Assembly: GCA_002021875.1 (NCBI GenBank)
Contig: CP018627.1
Location: forward strand, 9,982,001-10,046,000
DNA length: 64,000 nucleotides
Direction: 5' to 3'
Source of the DNA: Streptomyces hygroscopicus
GTDB taxonomy: Bacteria; Actinomycetota; Actinomycetes; Streptomycetales; Streptomycetaceae
Position numbers and translations under genes: made by a program. The notes under the pieces are model-generated. The model was not told the DNA's origin, searched no databases, and was given only the letters and a program-made list of their open reading frames with translations. Shown here piece after piece: positions 17,880 to 26,917 of the stretch. The stretch's first letter is position 1, and the number at the start of each line of letters is the position of its first letter.

Positions 17880-18320
17880 ATGGCTGCCACCCTGGACGAG
17901 ATCACACGCGCTTGGCTTCAGGAACCCAGGTTCTGGCAAGTGGCCACCCTGAACCCGGACGGGTCGCCGCAGTTGACCCCGATGTGGGCCGACCTGGAGG
18001 ACGGCCTGGTGGTGATCAACACCTCGGCGGGGCGCATCAAGGAGGAGAACCTTCGGCGCGATCCCCGGGTGTCACTGTGCTGTATGGACACCGAGGATCC
18101 GTATCACCGGGTGGAGATCCGGGGCCGCGCCGTCCGCTTCGTCGAGGGGGAGCCGGGCGTACACGTCATGGACCGTCTGGCGCGGAAGTACCTCGGCACG
18201 GAGACGTTCCCCTGGCTGGCCCCCGGCGAGGTGCGCGTGGCGGTGTACATCGAGCCGCACCATGTCCACCGCGTCGTAGGCGTCGAGAAGTTCCGGCCCG
18301 GAGTGCTGCCGGACGCCTGA
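17880..18320 (+). CDS. FMN/F420-binding split-barrel (PPOX-class) protein
   Basis: 146 residues of the pyridoxamine-5'-phosphate-oxidase-like split barrel: FWQVATLNPDGSPQLTPMWADLEDGLVVINTSAGRIKEENLRRDPRVSL, the pattern of TIGR03618-type F420- or FMN-dependent reductases in actinobacteria. ATG 17880 has AAGGAG at a ten-base distance; an ATG seven codons upstream does not. Likely a small cytosolic redox enzyme; substrate unknown. Monocistronic. Confidence 0.88.
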   Translation: MAATLDEITRAWLQEPRFWQVATLNPDGSPQLTPMWADLEDGLVVINTSAGRIKEENLRRDPRVSLCCMDTEDPYHRVEIRGRAVRFVEGEPGVHVMDRLARKYLGTETFPWLAPGEVRVAVYIEPHHVHRVVGVEKFRPGVLPDA

Positions 18321-18421
18321 GCGCACCCCCCGCGGGGCCGCTCGGGTGCTACAGCCCTTTTCCGCCACGTGGGAGGCTGGTCGTCAGCGGGTACGTGTCC
18401 GGGCACCGGGGGGAGTGCGGC

Positions 18422-21400
18422 ATGGAGGACGAGCAACGGCGCCACGACGAAGGCGAGGACGGTGCGCGGGCGCTGCGAGCGTGGACCGCAACCGCCGCCC
18501 GCCAGGCCAGTGAGGTGTTGCGACGAGCGGGGGACGACCCGGGGCGGGCCGTCGCGCTGGCCCATACGATCGAGCATATTGCCGCCATCGAGCGGGTGTT
18601 ACCCGAGGACGATCCGCTCCGGGACGGTTTCGTCCCCTTGCTCGGCATCCTGTTGTGCGTCCGGATCGGCAGCCGTGGGACGGGCGACACGTCCGACGCC
18701 GCCCGGCGCGAACGGGAGTACGCGCTGCGTCATCTGCGCTGGGCCGACCGCACCAGACCGCTGACCGACCCGATCGCCGCGAAAGCCCGGGGAGCGCTGC
18801 TCCGGCTGCTCGTCCCCGCGCACTACGCGCGGGCCGTGCGGGCGGAGCGGCAAGACCCCCGCCAGGAGCCACGGCTTCGGGCCTTTGGCCCGCGGCCGCT
18901 GACCGCGTCCCTGCGGGAGGACCTGGCGGAGGCCAGGGAGGTCATCGAGCGCCTCGCCGGTGGCCCGAAAGATCCAGAGGTGCGTCGGCTCCTCGGGTTC
19001 CTCGTGTCGGAGATCGAGCTGACGCTGTCGTCCGCCTCCGGCTTCTCTGCCCGGTCCGGGGAGAGTTCCCCGGCCGCCGCCGAGCAGTCCGATGTGGCGG
19101 CGCCGCAGGAGGAGGGCACGCCGGAGCCGACGGGCACAGCCACCCTCGGGGAAGCCGGGGAACACTCCGGCGACCCGCTGGCCGACGCCGTCCAGAGCGT
19201 ACTGCGCTGGGCCTCCGACGACCTGGCGCGGTTCACGGAACTCCTGGTGTGGCTGTACAGGACCGCGGACCGCCGCACGGTCTCCCCCGAGGAGGCCGAC
19301 GGGGAAGTGGTGGCCCTGGGCCTGGACCGACCGGTCCTCGCGCCGCTGCGCGCGCTGCTGACCGGGCTCAGGTCGGGCGAGGGCGACCCCCGGATGCTGG
19401 CCCAGCGGGTCCGTCACGGCGCGGACGTCGCCCGGCGGGCCCTGTGCGAGCTGCCTGCGCACGCACCCGAACGGGCCCGCATCGCCAAGCTGCACGCCGT
19501 CCTGCTGGTGCACGCCAACCTCCTGGTGCCCGGCACGATGGACTTCGACGAGGTGGACGAGGCCATGTCGGAGCCGGGGCCGGACCCCGATGACCTCCCC
19601 GGCGGCCCGGGGTACGTCGGCCTGGGGCCGCGGCTGGGCGCACTGGTCGATGCCGTACGGGTCTCCCAGACCGGGGATCTGGCACACCTGGAGACCAGCG
19701 CCGTCCGGCTTCGGGAGATGATGGACACGTTGCCCGGGGACGGTGAGAAGGCCATGGCCAACCGTCGTGCCCTGGCCATCGGCCTGGCCGGACGCCTCCA
19801 TGAGGCGGCGACACTCGGGGGCAGCCTTCGGGCCGCCGACGCCGCCCGGACGCTGGCCGGCGAATTGCGCGCCGCACACGAGGGCGAAGGCCCACCGCCG
19901 TCCACGGACACGCTCACCTTGATGGTGTTCACCGCCCAGCATGAGCTGGCTCTGGCCCGCCGCAGCGGGGATCCCACCGTGCTGCCGCGCCTGGTCGAGG
20001 AGCTGACCGGCCTGTACGCCACCCTGCCGCCCGACCAGGAGAACCGCTTCGCGCTCGCCGCCACTCTGGCCGAGGTGCATCAGGAACAGGCCGCCCGCAA
20101 CCAGGATCCGGAGGAACTCCGCGCCGCGGCCTGGTACCTGAGGGAGGTCGTGGGGACCGACTCCCGGCGGATCGCCCCCATGCTCAGACCGTACTTTCCA
20201 GCCGTGCGCACCTCCGCGCTGATCCAGCTGATCAGGATCGAGCCCAGCCGGGACGCCGCCGACGCGGCCATCGCGGAGGTCCACCGGATCCTCGACGGAC
20301 CGCAGCCCACCCCTCACGAGGAACTCCGGCTGCGGTATCAGCTCGGCCGGGCCCTGCTGCACGCGGCCCGCCACCTCGATGATCCGGACCTGCTCGACGT
20401 GTGCATCACCGAGCTGTCCCAGGTCCGCGAGATGTTCGCCCGGGGACACGGCTTGCCGCACTCCGCCGACACCCTGACCCAGCTCTCCGAAGCCCACTGG
20501 CTGCGCCGCCAGCGCGGCGGTCCGAGCGCCGACGAGGACCGGGAGGCCGCCCTGGCCGCCAGGAGCGAGGCGCTGGTCAGGCTGTCCGCCGACGTTCTCC
20601 TCCAACTCGGCTCCGAACACGGCCTGACCGTGGCCCGCTTCGGGTCGGCACAGGCGCTGTGGCTGGCCTACTGGACCACCGTGTGCGGCCGTCCGGCCGA
20701 TGCGGTGCACGCGCTGGAACGGGGCCGGGCCCTGGTGCTGCGGGCCGCGGCCGCGTCCCGTGGCATTCCCGAGCTCCTCGAAGCCCGGGGACACCCGGAC
20801 CTGGCCCGGCAGTGGCGCGCCGAGGTCGCCGCGGACGCGCCCCGGCCCGACACCGCGGGCCCGCTCGAGCCCGACACCGCGGCCACGCCGAGCGGTCAGT
20901 CCACCGGGCCCCGGATCCCGGGCACCCTGCGGCGCAGGGCACTGGAGGCGCTGGGCGCGGGCAGCGGCGCGGACGCCTGGAAACTGCTCGGCCCCCCGGA
21001 CCTGCCGTCACTGACGGCCGGTCTCACCGCCGCCGGGGCCGACGCACTCGTCTACCTCGTCCCCGGTGAGCGCCCCGGCATGCCCGGCTTCGCACTGATC
21101 CTTCGCCCCGGCACCGGCGACGCGCGGCCCACCGTCCTGAAGCTGCCGCTGCTGACCCCCGGCAGCCCGCCACTGGAGCGCTACCTCGACGCCACCGCCC
21201 GGCGCTCCCGGGCAGCCGCCGACGCCCCGGCCGACATGGGCCCGCGGATGGCGCGGGACGGGCAGTGGGAAGCGGCGTTGCGCGATCTGTGCGACTGGGC
21301 CTGGCCCGCCGCGATGGGCCCCGTCCTGGCAGCCGTAGGCCCGCTCCACCAGCCGCCGCGGATCGTGCTGGTGCCCTGCGGGCCACTCGGCGCGGTCGCC

Positions 21401-22249
21401 TGGCACGCGGCCCGCACCCCGTACGGGACCGACGGGCGCGAGCACCGGTACGCCTGCGAGGAAGCGGTGCTCAGCTACGCGCCCTCCGGCGGCGAGTTCC
21501 TGCGGGCCGCGACCCGGGACCGGCTGCCCACCACCGCCGGGCAGGTGCTGGTCGCCGACCCCGAACTCAGCCTCGTATGGGCCGAGATCGAGGCGGAGGC
21601 ACTGCGCGCGGCCTGCTACCCCGACGGCCTCCGCTACGGCGAGTTCCCCACGGCCACCGCCATCGACGCGCCGGGCACCCCCGAGGACATTCTCGCCGTC
21701 CTGCCCGGCGGCGGCTCCCCGGTCGCCGTCCTGCACATCTCCTGCCACGCCCTGGCCGGCCCGGACCCCACGCGTTCGGCACTGTGGCTCGCCGCCCCAC
21801 CGGCCGGTCCCGAGGACGCCGGACGCCTGACCGTGGCCCGCATCCTGGACGGCGCCGCCACCGGGCAGCCGGACACCGCGGGCCCGTTGGTGGTGCTCAG
21901 CGCCTGCGAGACGGACCTGAGCACCCGCGACCACGACGAGGCCCTGACCCTGTCCACCGCCCTGATCGCCCGCGGTGCGGCCGATGTCATCGGCTCGCGC
22001 TGGGCCGTCCACGACGCCACGACCGCCCTGATGATGGCCGTCTTCCACGACTTCGCCACCAGGCAGGGCCTCGCCCCGGTGGACGCCCTGCGCGCGGCCC
22101 AGCTCTGGATGCTCGACCCGAGGCGCGAGCCACCGCCCACCCTCCACGGCGAGCTGTGCGACGAAGCCGTCCGCACCGACCTCGACCGCGTCCACCTCTG
22201 GGCCGCCTTCACCCACCAGGGCAACCCGGCTGCCCGGCGCGCGGGATGA
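18422..22249 (+). CDS. Large CHAT-domain (caspase-like) protein with alpha-helical repeats
   Basis: 1275 residues. Residues 1-870 are Leu/Ala/Arg-rich helical, TPR-like arrays with a low-complexity patch near 200-250. The C-terminal CHAT domain (about 1020-1270) has the catalytic dyad: His1109 in LHISCHALAG and Cys1162 in VLSACETD, plus GAADVIGSRWAVHD. CHAT proteins are cysteine proteases of the caspase/separase clan; several act in defence or cell-death circuits, but no obvious substrate (for example a gasdermin) is encoded nearby. Residue 60 is encoded by TTA (18599-18601), so translation should depend on the bldA tRNA. ATG 18422 follows GGGGGGAG. Confidence 0.88.
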   Translation: MEDEQRRHDEGEDGARALRAWTATAARQASEVLRRAGDDPGRAVALAHTIEHIAAIERVLPEDDPLRDGFVPLLGILLCVRIGSRGTGDTSDAARREREYALRHLRWADRTRPLTDPIAAKARGALLRLLVPAHYARAVRAERQDPRQEPRLRAFGPRPLTASLREDLAEAREVIERLAGGPKDPEVRRLLGFLVSEIELTLSSASGFSARSGESSPAAAEQSDVAAPQEEGTPEPTGTATLGEAGEHSGDPLADAVQSVLRWASDDLARFTELLVWLYRTADRRTVSPEEADGEVVALGLDRPVLAPLRALLTGLRSGEGDPRMLAQRVRHGADVARRALCELPAHAPERARIAKLHAVLLVHANLLVPGTMDFDEVDEAMSEPGPDPDDLPGGPGYVGLGPRLGALVDAVRVSQTGDLAHLETSAVRLREMMDTLPGDGEKAMANRRALAIGLAGRLHEAATLGGSLRAADAARTLAGELRAAHEGEGPPPSTDTLTLMVFTAQHELALARRSGDPTVLPRLVEELTGLYATLPPDQENRFALAATLAEVHQEQAARNQDPEELRAAAWYLREVVGTDSRRIAPMLRPYFPAVRTSALIQLIRIEPSRDAADAAIAEVHRILDGPQPTPHEELRLRYQLGRALLHAARHLDDPDLLDVCITELSQVREMFARGHGLPHSADTLTQLSEAHWLRRQRGGPSADEDREAALAARSEALVRLSADVLLQLGSEHGLTVARFGSAQALWLAYWTTVCGRPADAVHALERGRALVLRAAAASRGIPELLEARGHPDLARQWRAEVAADAPRPDTAGPLEPDTAATPSGQSTGPRIPGTLRRRALEALGAGSGADAWKLLGPPDLPSLTAGLTAAGADALVYLVPGERPGMPGFALILRPGTGDARPTVLKLPLLTPGSPPLERYLDATARRSRAAADAPADMGPRMARDGQWEAALRDLCDWAWPAAMGPVLAAVGPLHQPPRIVLVPCGPLGAVAWHAARTPYGTDGREHRYACEEAVLSYAPSGGEFLRAATRDRLPTTAGQVLVADPELSLVWAEIEAEALRAACYPDGLRYGEFPTATAIDAPGTPEDILAVLPGGGSPVAVLHISCHALAGPDPTRSALWLAAPPAGPEDAGRLTVARILDGAATGQPDTAGPLVVLSACETDLSTRDHDEALTLSTALIARGAADVIGSRWAVHDATTALMMAVFHDFATRQGLAPVDALRAAQLWMLDPRREPPPTLHGELCDEAVRTDLDRVHLWAAFTHQGNPAARRAG

Positions 22250-22327
22250 CGCGGATTGGCAGGGGGCGCGGGACAGCAGGGCGCGGGCCACCAGGCAGCA
22301 GGAGGGGCCACGACGGAGGCCGGCGGA

Positions 22328-22984
22328 CTATCCGAGGAAGAGCGGGAACTTCGCGGCCGACTCGCCCAGTTCGGCCTGCTCCGCGTCGGTCGGGGCTCTC
22401 CGGCCGGTGCCGACCAGCAGTGCGTCCGTGTCGGACCACGACGCGGGGAACGCCGCCCCGGCGATCCGCTCCAGCATCTCGCGTGCCCCGGCGAGGCTCT
22501 CGGCGGGCGGTTCCGCCGCGCCCGGGAGGTGTGCGATCAGGTCGAGGTGGTGCAGGGTCCACTCCAGCACGTACACGGTGAGGTAGTCGCCCGCGGTGAA
22601 CACCTCGTCGCGGGTGCTGACCCACAGGCCCGGGTCGGCGAGCTCGGCCGCGCGCCCGGCGGCGGAGCCGACGTCGTCGAGGTGGAATTTCAGCAGCCAC
22701 GGCTCCTCGTACGCGGCGGCCATCCGGACGGTCAGCGCGTCGAGCGGGTCGTCGCCGGTCGGTGGCGTTTCGGCGACCTCCCAGTAGGTCACCGCGTTGC
22801 GCGTCGGTTCCGTCTCGGCGGGCGTCACGAGGGTGATCAGGACGTCCTGGGCGTCGATGATCAGGTGGCACACCAGGTCCCGTACGAGCCAGCCGGCACA
22901 GCCGGACGGCCGGGCGAAGTCCTCGTCCGGGAGCTCGGCGACCGCCGTGCGCAACGCCGTCCACGAGCGTGAGAAGAGATCCAC
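22328..22984 (-). CDS. DinB-like/maleylpyruvate isomerase-fold protein
   Basis: 218 residues with the mycothiol-dependent maleylpyruvate isomerase N-domain pattern: FARPSGCAGWLVRDLVCHLI (metal His) and LTVYVLEWTLHHLDLIAHL (further His residues). This family coordinates a divalent metal in a four-helix bundle and often acts as a thiol-S-transferase using mycothiol, the actinobacterial thiol. Specific substrate unknown. GTG start at 22984. Convergent with the CHAT gene with 78 bp between and no visible terminator. Confidence 0.82.
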   Translation of the reverse strand: MDLFSRSWTALRTAVAELPDEDFARPSGCAGWLVRDLVCHLIIDAQDVLITLVTPAETEPTRNAVTYWEVAETPPTGDDPLDALTVRMAAAYEEPWLLKFHLDDVGSAAGRAAELADPGLWVSTRDEVFTAGDYLTVYVLEWTLHHLDLIAHLPGAAEPPAESLAGAREMLERIAGAAFPASWSDTDALLVGTGRRAPTDAEQAELGESAAKFPLFLG

Positions 22985-23141
22985 GGCCGCAAGCTAGCAG
23001 CGCGCGGCCCGCCCGGCGAGCGATTTCTCCCCCCGGCCACGAACGCTGAGTCCGGGCCCGCGAATGGGGGGCAGTGGTGCGTCGGTGGGTTCCGCCGGGC
23101 CGGCCGCGTCCCGAATCGTCGAGGCCGTCGGCCCCGGGCCG

Positions 23142-23606
23142 TCATGTGTCGTAGTGGCGGACGTCGTCGAGGTATTCGCGTGCCCGCGCCTGGACCAGCG
23201 GGGGCAGTTCACCGGCGGCCAGATCCGCGAAGGTGGTCTTCTCCAGCACCTGCCGCAGACTCGCCCGCACCGCGCGCCACACATCCGGGAGCACCGCCGC
23301 CGCTCCCGGGTACTCCAGACCGCTGAGGCCCACATCCCGTACGTTGGCCAGCGGGCCGTCCATGGCGCGGATCGCGTCGGCGAGGGTGATCTCCTTCGCC
23401 GGGCGCGCCAGCAGATATCCCCCTTCCGGACCCCGGACACTGCGCACCAGATGGGCCAGGCGCAGCTCCCGCAGGATGCCGAAGAGGAAACGCAGTGGAA
23501 TGTCCTGCCGGGTCGCCACCTGCTCGGCGGTCAGGGGTGAGCCCTCCGCGGCCGCCAGTTCGGCCATCGCCCGGACGGCATAGTCCGACTTGGCTGTGAT
23601 CCGCAC
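23142..23606 (-). CDS. Rrf2-family transcriptional regulator, cysteine-free
   Basis: 154 residues with the Rrf2 winged helix: MRITAKSDYAVRAMAELAAAEG, then LTAEQVATRQDIPLRFLFGILRELRLAHLVRSVRGPEGGYLLARP. The Cys triad that ligates Fe-S in IscR/NsrR/RsrR is absent (no Cys in the protein), so it is probably not an iron-sulfur sensor. GTG start. It is divergent from the FAD-TTC38 fusion gene, with an operator-like dyad between, so that gene and itself are the likely targets. Confidence 0.9.
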   Translation of the reverse strand: MRITAKSDYAVRAMAELAAAEGSPLTAEQVATRQDIPLRFLFGILRELRLAHLVRSVRGPEGGYLLARPAKEITLADAIRAMDGPLANVRDVGLSGLEYPGAAAVLPDVWRAVRASLRQVLEKTTFADLAAGELPPLVQARAREYLDDVRHYDT

Positions 23607-23710
23607 CTGGGGAAGTTATCACGCACGTCCGTTTCATGGGCCGAGGCACCATACCGCCGGCTTGGGCACCGGCCTCCGGCCAAGTACTCACCGCCGTTCA
23701 GCCATCAGTT

Positions 23711-23732
23711 CACCAAGTTCATTGAATTGGTG
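23711..23732. promoter_or_regulatory. Operator-like dyad between rrf2 and the FAD fusion gene
   Basis: CACCAA and TTGGTG arms separated by ten bases. A TTGAAT hexamer at 23723, sixteen bases from TACCGT at 23745, could be the rightward promoter overlapped by the dyad. The same stretch also holds irregular TCACC/TCATT direct repeats (23685-23723) faintly like PhoP sites, but their spacing (11, 12, 9) is wrong. An Rrf2 operator is the better reading. Confidence 0.4.
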
Positions 23733-23816
23733 CACTTAGCTGGCTACCGTACCGGTTGCGTGAGCGGGGCACCGGTTCTGCTCGGCCGCCGGTTCCCGGG
23801 AAGCAGGAGGTATCAC

Positions 23817-26576
23817 ATGGCATCGCCAGAGCCGTGTACGACGTCAGGGCCGTGTACGAGGACCGTCGCCATCGTGGGGGCGGGCGCCGCCGGTGCGCTG
23901 GTGGCGATCCAGCTCTGCGAGACCGCGGCACGCCGCCGTACCCCGTTCGAACTCCTGCTGATCGACCCGGCCCCGGAGGCGGGGCGCGGCATCGCCTATT
24001 CCACCCTTGACTCGCGCCACCGCCTCAATGTGCCGGCGGGCAGGATGAGCTGTTACCCCGACGACCCGGGACACTTCGTGCGGTGGCTGTGCCACCACGG
24101 TGAACCGGGCGTGCGCGGCGGCGACTTCGCGGAGCGCTACCGCTACGGCGCCTACCTCGCCGACACCCTCGGGCGAGCGATCATGGCGGCGCAGGGTGTC
24201 GTCACCGTCCGCCGGCTGCGCACCCGGGCCACCGGCTGCCGCTGGACCACCCTCCCCGGCGGGGACCCGACGGCCCGGCTGGAGCTCGCCGATGGCCGGA
24301 CCGTCGACGCGCACCGTGTGGTGCTGGCGACCGGACCGTCCCGTGCGAACGCCGAATGGGCGCCCGAGGCACTGCGCGGCAACGACCGCTTCATCGCCGA
24401 CCCTTGGGCGCCGGGCGCCCTGGACGCCGCCCTCGGACAGGGCGACAAGGAGGATGTCCTCCTCGTCGGCACCGGGCTGACCTCGGTGGACATCGCCATG
24501 ACGCTCGACCGCCCCGGCCGCACGGTGCACGCCGTCTCCCGTGGCGGAAGGGTGCCGCAGGCGCATGCCGTGGACCCGCTGCCCGCCGCCGCGTGTACGA
24601 CACCACTGCACGGCCTGCCCCTGCCCGCGCTGCGCGCCGCGGTACGTCAGCACATCGGCCGCGTCATGCGAACCCACGGCGACTGGCGGCCCGCGGTGGA
24701 CGGGCTGCGCCCGGTCACGGCCGAGATCTGGGCATCGATGTCCACCGAGGAGCGAGCCGAGTTCGTGGCACAGTACGGCTCCCTGTGGAACACCCACCGC
24801 CACCGTATGCCTCCGGCCACCGCGGAGGCGGTGGGGCGCATGCGCCGCTCCCGGCGGATGCGGACGTACCAGGGGCGGTTCGCTTCCACTTCGGCGCGGC
24901 CCGACGGCTCCCTGACGGTCTCCCTCACCACCGGTGACGGCCCGCGAACACTGCCCGTGGGCTGGGTGGTGGACTGTACGGGGCCGGGCCTGCGGCTGTC
25001 GGACACGGCCGACCCGCTGTGGCGGAGCCTGCTCGACCAGGGCGCCGCGCTGCCCGGCCCGCTGAGCATGGGCGTGGCCACCGACGACGGACGGTTGCAC
25101 GGCGCCGACGGCAGCAGCACACGGCCGCTGTGGACCCTCGGCGCTCCCCGCCGTGGCGAGTTGTGGGAAACGACCGCCATCCCGGAGATCCGCGCCCAGG
25201 CCGCCACCATCGCCGAGGCGGTCCTCGACCCGTGGACGGCGCCCGCCCTCCCCGCCGGTGGCGGCCCTGTCCGGCGCCGGACACGCCGACCCACGGACGC
25301 CTCCGGTTTCCCCCTCAGCACGCACGCGGCCGCCGCCACCGCCTACCGCCTCGGGGTGGACCGGCTGCTGAAGGTCCGGGCCGGGGCCCCGCAGGCGCTC
25401 CGCCGCTCCGTGGCGCTCGACCCCGGATTCGCCCTCGCCCATGCCGCGCTCGCGCTCATCGGCCATGAGTGCGGGGCCGACGTGGACGTTTCCCGGGCGC
25501 TGGCCGATGCCCGGCGCGCGGTGCGCGAGCGGGCCGACGACTACGAGCGTTCCTTCGTGGACGTCGTCTCCCGCCGTGTCCTGCACACGCCCGCGGACGG
25601 TGACACCGCCCTCCTGCGCCACCTGGAGGAGTACCCGGGCGATGCGCTGGCGCTCGCCGTCGCGGTGCCCACCATCGCGTTCTCCGGTCTGCGCGATCTC
25701 GACGGCACTACCGCACTGCGCGTGGTCGAGCGGACCGCCCCGGCGCACGGGGGAAGCTGGTTCCACACGTCCCTGCTCGCCTTCATGCGCCAGGAGGAGG
25801 GGCGTTACGACGAGGCCGGAGCCCTGGCCGAGCAGGCGCTGGCCGCCGAGCCCGCCTCCGGACACGCGATGCACGCCCTGGCCCATGTGCACTATGAGCG
25901 CGGCGACCACGAGGCGGGCCGTGAGCGACTCGGACGATGGCTGGCCCACCAGGGCCGGGGCGGTACCCACCGCGCCCACTTCTCCTGGCACGCCGCCCTG
26001 CATGAACTCGCCCTCGAGGACACGGCGGCGGTCCGCCGCCGGTGGGCGGAGCAGTTGTCCCCCGGGAAGGTGGACGGGGTCCGCGCCCTGGTCGACTCCG
26101 GTTCGCTGCTGTGGCGGGCCCGGCTGGCGGGCGCGTGGCAGGGGCCGTTCCCGATCGGCGATGTCCTGGACACGGCTCCCGTGGACGTCCTGGAGCGTCC
26201 GGCCACCGCGTTCGTCGCCCTGCACGCCGCCATCGCCCTCACCGCCGCGGGCGACCTGCCGGGGCTGCGGCGGCTGCGGGTCCACGCACTGCGCGCGGAT
26301 GAGGTGCAGCGGAGTGTCATCGCCCCGTTGTGCGCGGCGTTCGAGGACATCCTCGAGGAGCGCTGGACCGAGGCGGCACGCGGTTTGGAGCGGCTTCTGC
26401 CACGGCTCCCCGGTGTCGGTGGCAGCGCGGCGCAGCGCGAGATTGTCGAGGAGACGCTGCTGTTCGCGCTCGTGTCCGCAGGGCGTTGCGATGCGGTCCG
26501 GGGGCGTCTGGAAGAGCGGCTGGACCGCCGTTCGTCCCCCCACGACCGGCGACGGCTGATTGCTCTCTCGTCCTGA
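23817..26576 (+). CDS. FAD/NAD(P)-binding protein fused to a TTC38-like TPR domain
   Basis: 919 residues. Residues 15-480 form an FAD-NAD(P)-binding domain: nucleotide motif VAIVGAGAAGALVA near the N-terminus, HRLNVPAGRMSCYPDDPGHFVRWL, VLATGPSRAN, and a second dinucleotide motif VLLVGTGLTSVDIAMTL. After a short linker (about 480-495) residues 495-860 match tetratricopeptide proteins related to TTC38: AAATAYRLGVDRLLKVRAG, FPLS, FAMRQEEGRYDEAGALAEQALAAEP and HRAHFSWHAALHELALED. AGGAGG sits six bases before ATG 23817. The two halves usually occur as separate proteins. Function unknown; a flavoenzyme with a scaffold or regulatory arm is an inference. Confidence 0.85.
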   Translation: MASPEPCTTSGPCTRTVAIVGAGAAGALVAIQLCETAARRRTPFELLLIDPAPEAGRGIAYSTLDSRHRLNVPAGRMSCYPDDPGHFVRWLCHHGEPGVRGGDFAERYRYGAYLADTLGRAIMAAQGVVTVRRLRTRATGCRWTTLPGGDPTARLELADGRTVDAHRVVLATGPSRANAEWAPEALRGNDRFIADPWAPGALDAALGQGDKEDVLLVGTGLTSVDIAMTLDRPGRTVHAVSRGGRVPQAHAVDPLPAAACTTPLHGLPLPALRAAVRQHIGRVMRTHGDWRPAVDGLRPVTAEIWASMSTEERAEFVAQYGSLWNTHRHRMPPATAEAVGRMRRSRRMRTYQGRFASTSARPDGSLTVSLTTGDGPRTLPVGWVVDCTGPGLRLSDTADPLWRSLLDQGAALPGPLSMGVATDDGRLHGADGSSTRPLWTLGAPRRGELWETTAIPEIRAQAATIAEAVLDPWTAPALPAGGGPVRRRTRRPTDASGFPLSTHAAAATAYRLGVDRLLKVRAGAPQALRRSVALDPGFALAHAALALIGHECGADVDVSRALADARRAVRERADDYERSFVDVVSRRVLHTPADGDTALLRHLEEYPGDALALAVAVPTIAFSGLRDLDGTTALRVVERTAPAHGGSWFHTSLLAFMRQEEGRYDEAGALAEQALAAEPASGHAMHALAHVHYERGDHEAGRERLGRWLAHQGRGGTHRAHFSWHAALHELALEDTAAVRRRWAEQLSPGKVDGVRALVDSGSLLWRARLAGAWQGPFPIGDVLDTAPVDVLERPATAFVALHAAIALTAAGDLPGLRRLRVHALRADEVQRSVIAPLCAAFEDILEERWTEAARGLERLLPRLPGVGGSAAQREIVEETLLFALVSAGRCDAVRGRLEERLDRRSSPHDRRRLIALSS

Positions 26577-26716
26577 CCGCCGTCGTGCACCGATGTCCTG
26601 GCTCCCGGGCGCCGTGGCCCGGGGCCGGTCGGTGCGGGCGATGACGTTTCGGTGGACGATGACGGCTCGGTGGACGATGACGGCTCGGTGAGGGGTATGA
26701 CATCGGCGGGGATGAC

Positions 26717-26732
26717 AGTGGACCAGACCACA
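26717..26732. promoter_or_regulatory. DasR dre-like site 1 upstream of LPMO
   Basis: AGTGGACCAGACCACA matches the DasR responsive element consensus (A, G/C, TGGTCTAGACCA, C/G, T) at 13 of 16 bases. It sits just upstream of the -35 box. DasR is the GntR-type repressor released by glucosamine phosphates in Streptomyces. Confidence 0.55.
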
Positions 26733-26767
26733 TCCGTCTGATGTCTTGACCGTGAACTGACAGACGG

Positions 26768-26783
26768 TATGGTCTAGACCTAG
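26768..26783. promoter_or_regulatory. DasR dre-like site 2 overlapping the -10 box
   Basis: TATGGTCTAGACCTAG contains the perfect ten-base core GGTCTAGACC of the dre consensus and overlaps the TATGGT -10 hexamer, so binding would block RNA polymerase directly. Confidence 0.65.
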
Positions 26784-26917
26784 TGCGGGCGTAGATTCGC
26801 GACCGCCTTCGCGGCCCGTCAAGCGTTCCGTACAGCCACCCCCCACATCCCCCCACATCCTGACCTTCGGTAAGGGCTTCCCGTCCGGCGTGGCGCCCTC
26901 ACCGCTAAGGAGTTGGC

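Larger units (their letters stand above)
26577..26917 (+). promoter_or_regulatory. LPMO upstream region with sigma-70-like promoter
   Basis: 341 bp without a gene. It contains a good promoter, TTGACC (26746-26751), 16 bp, TATGGT (26768-26773), flanked by two dre-like palindromes listed separately, and then an AAGGAG at 26909. Bases 26640-26695 carry a short near-tandem duplication (GATGACGGCTCGGTGGAC-like). Confidence 0.65.

Noticed and set aside
23685..23723. TCACC/TCATT repeats as a PHO box before the FAD fusion gene
   Set aside because: Spacing of 11, 12 and 9 bases does not fit PhoP direct repeats; the dyad reading is better.
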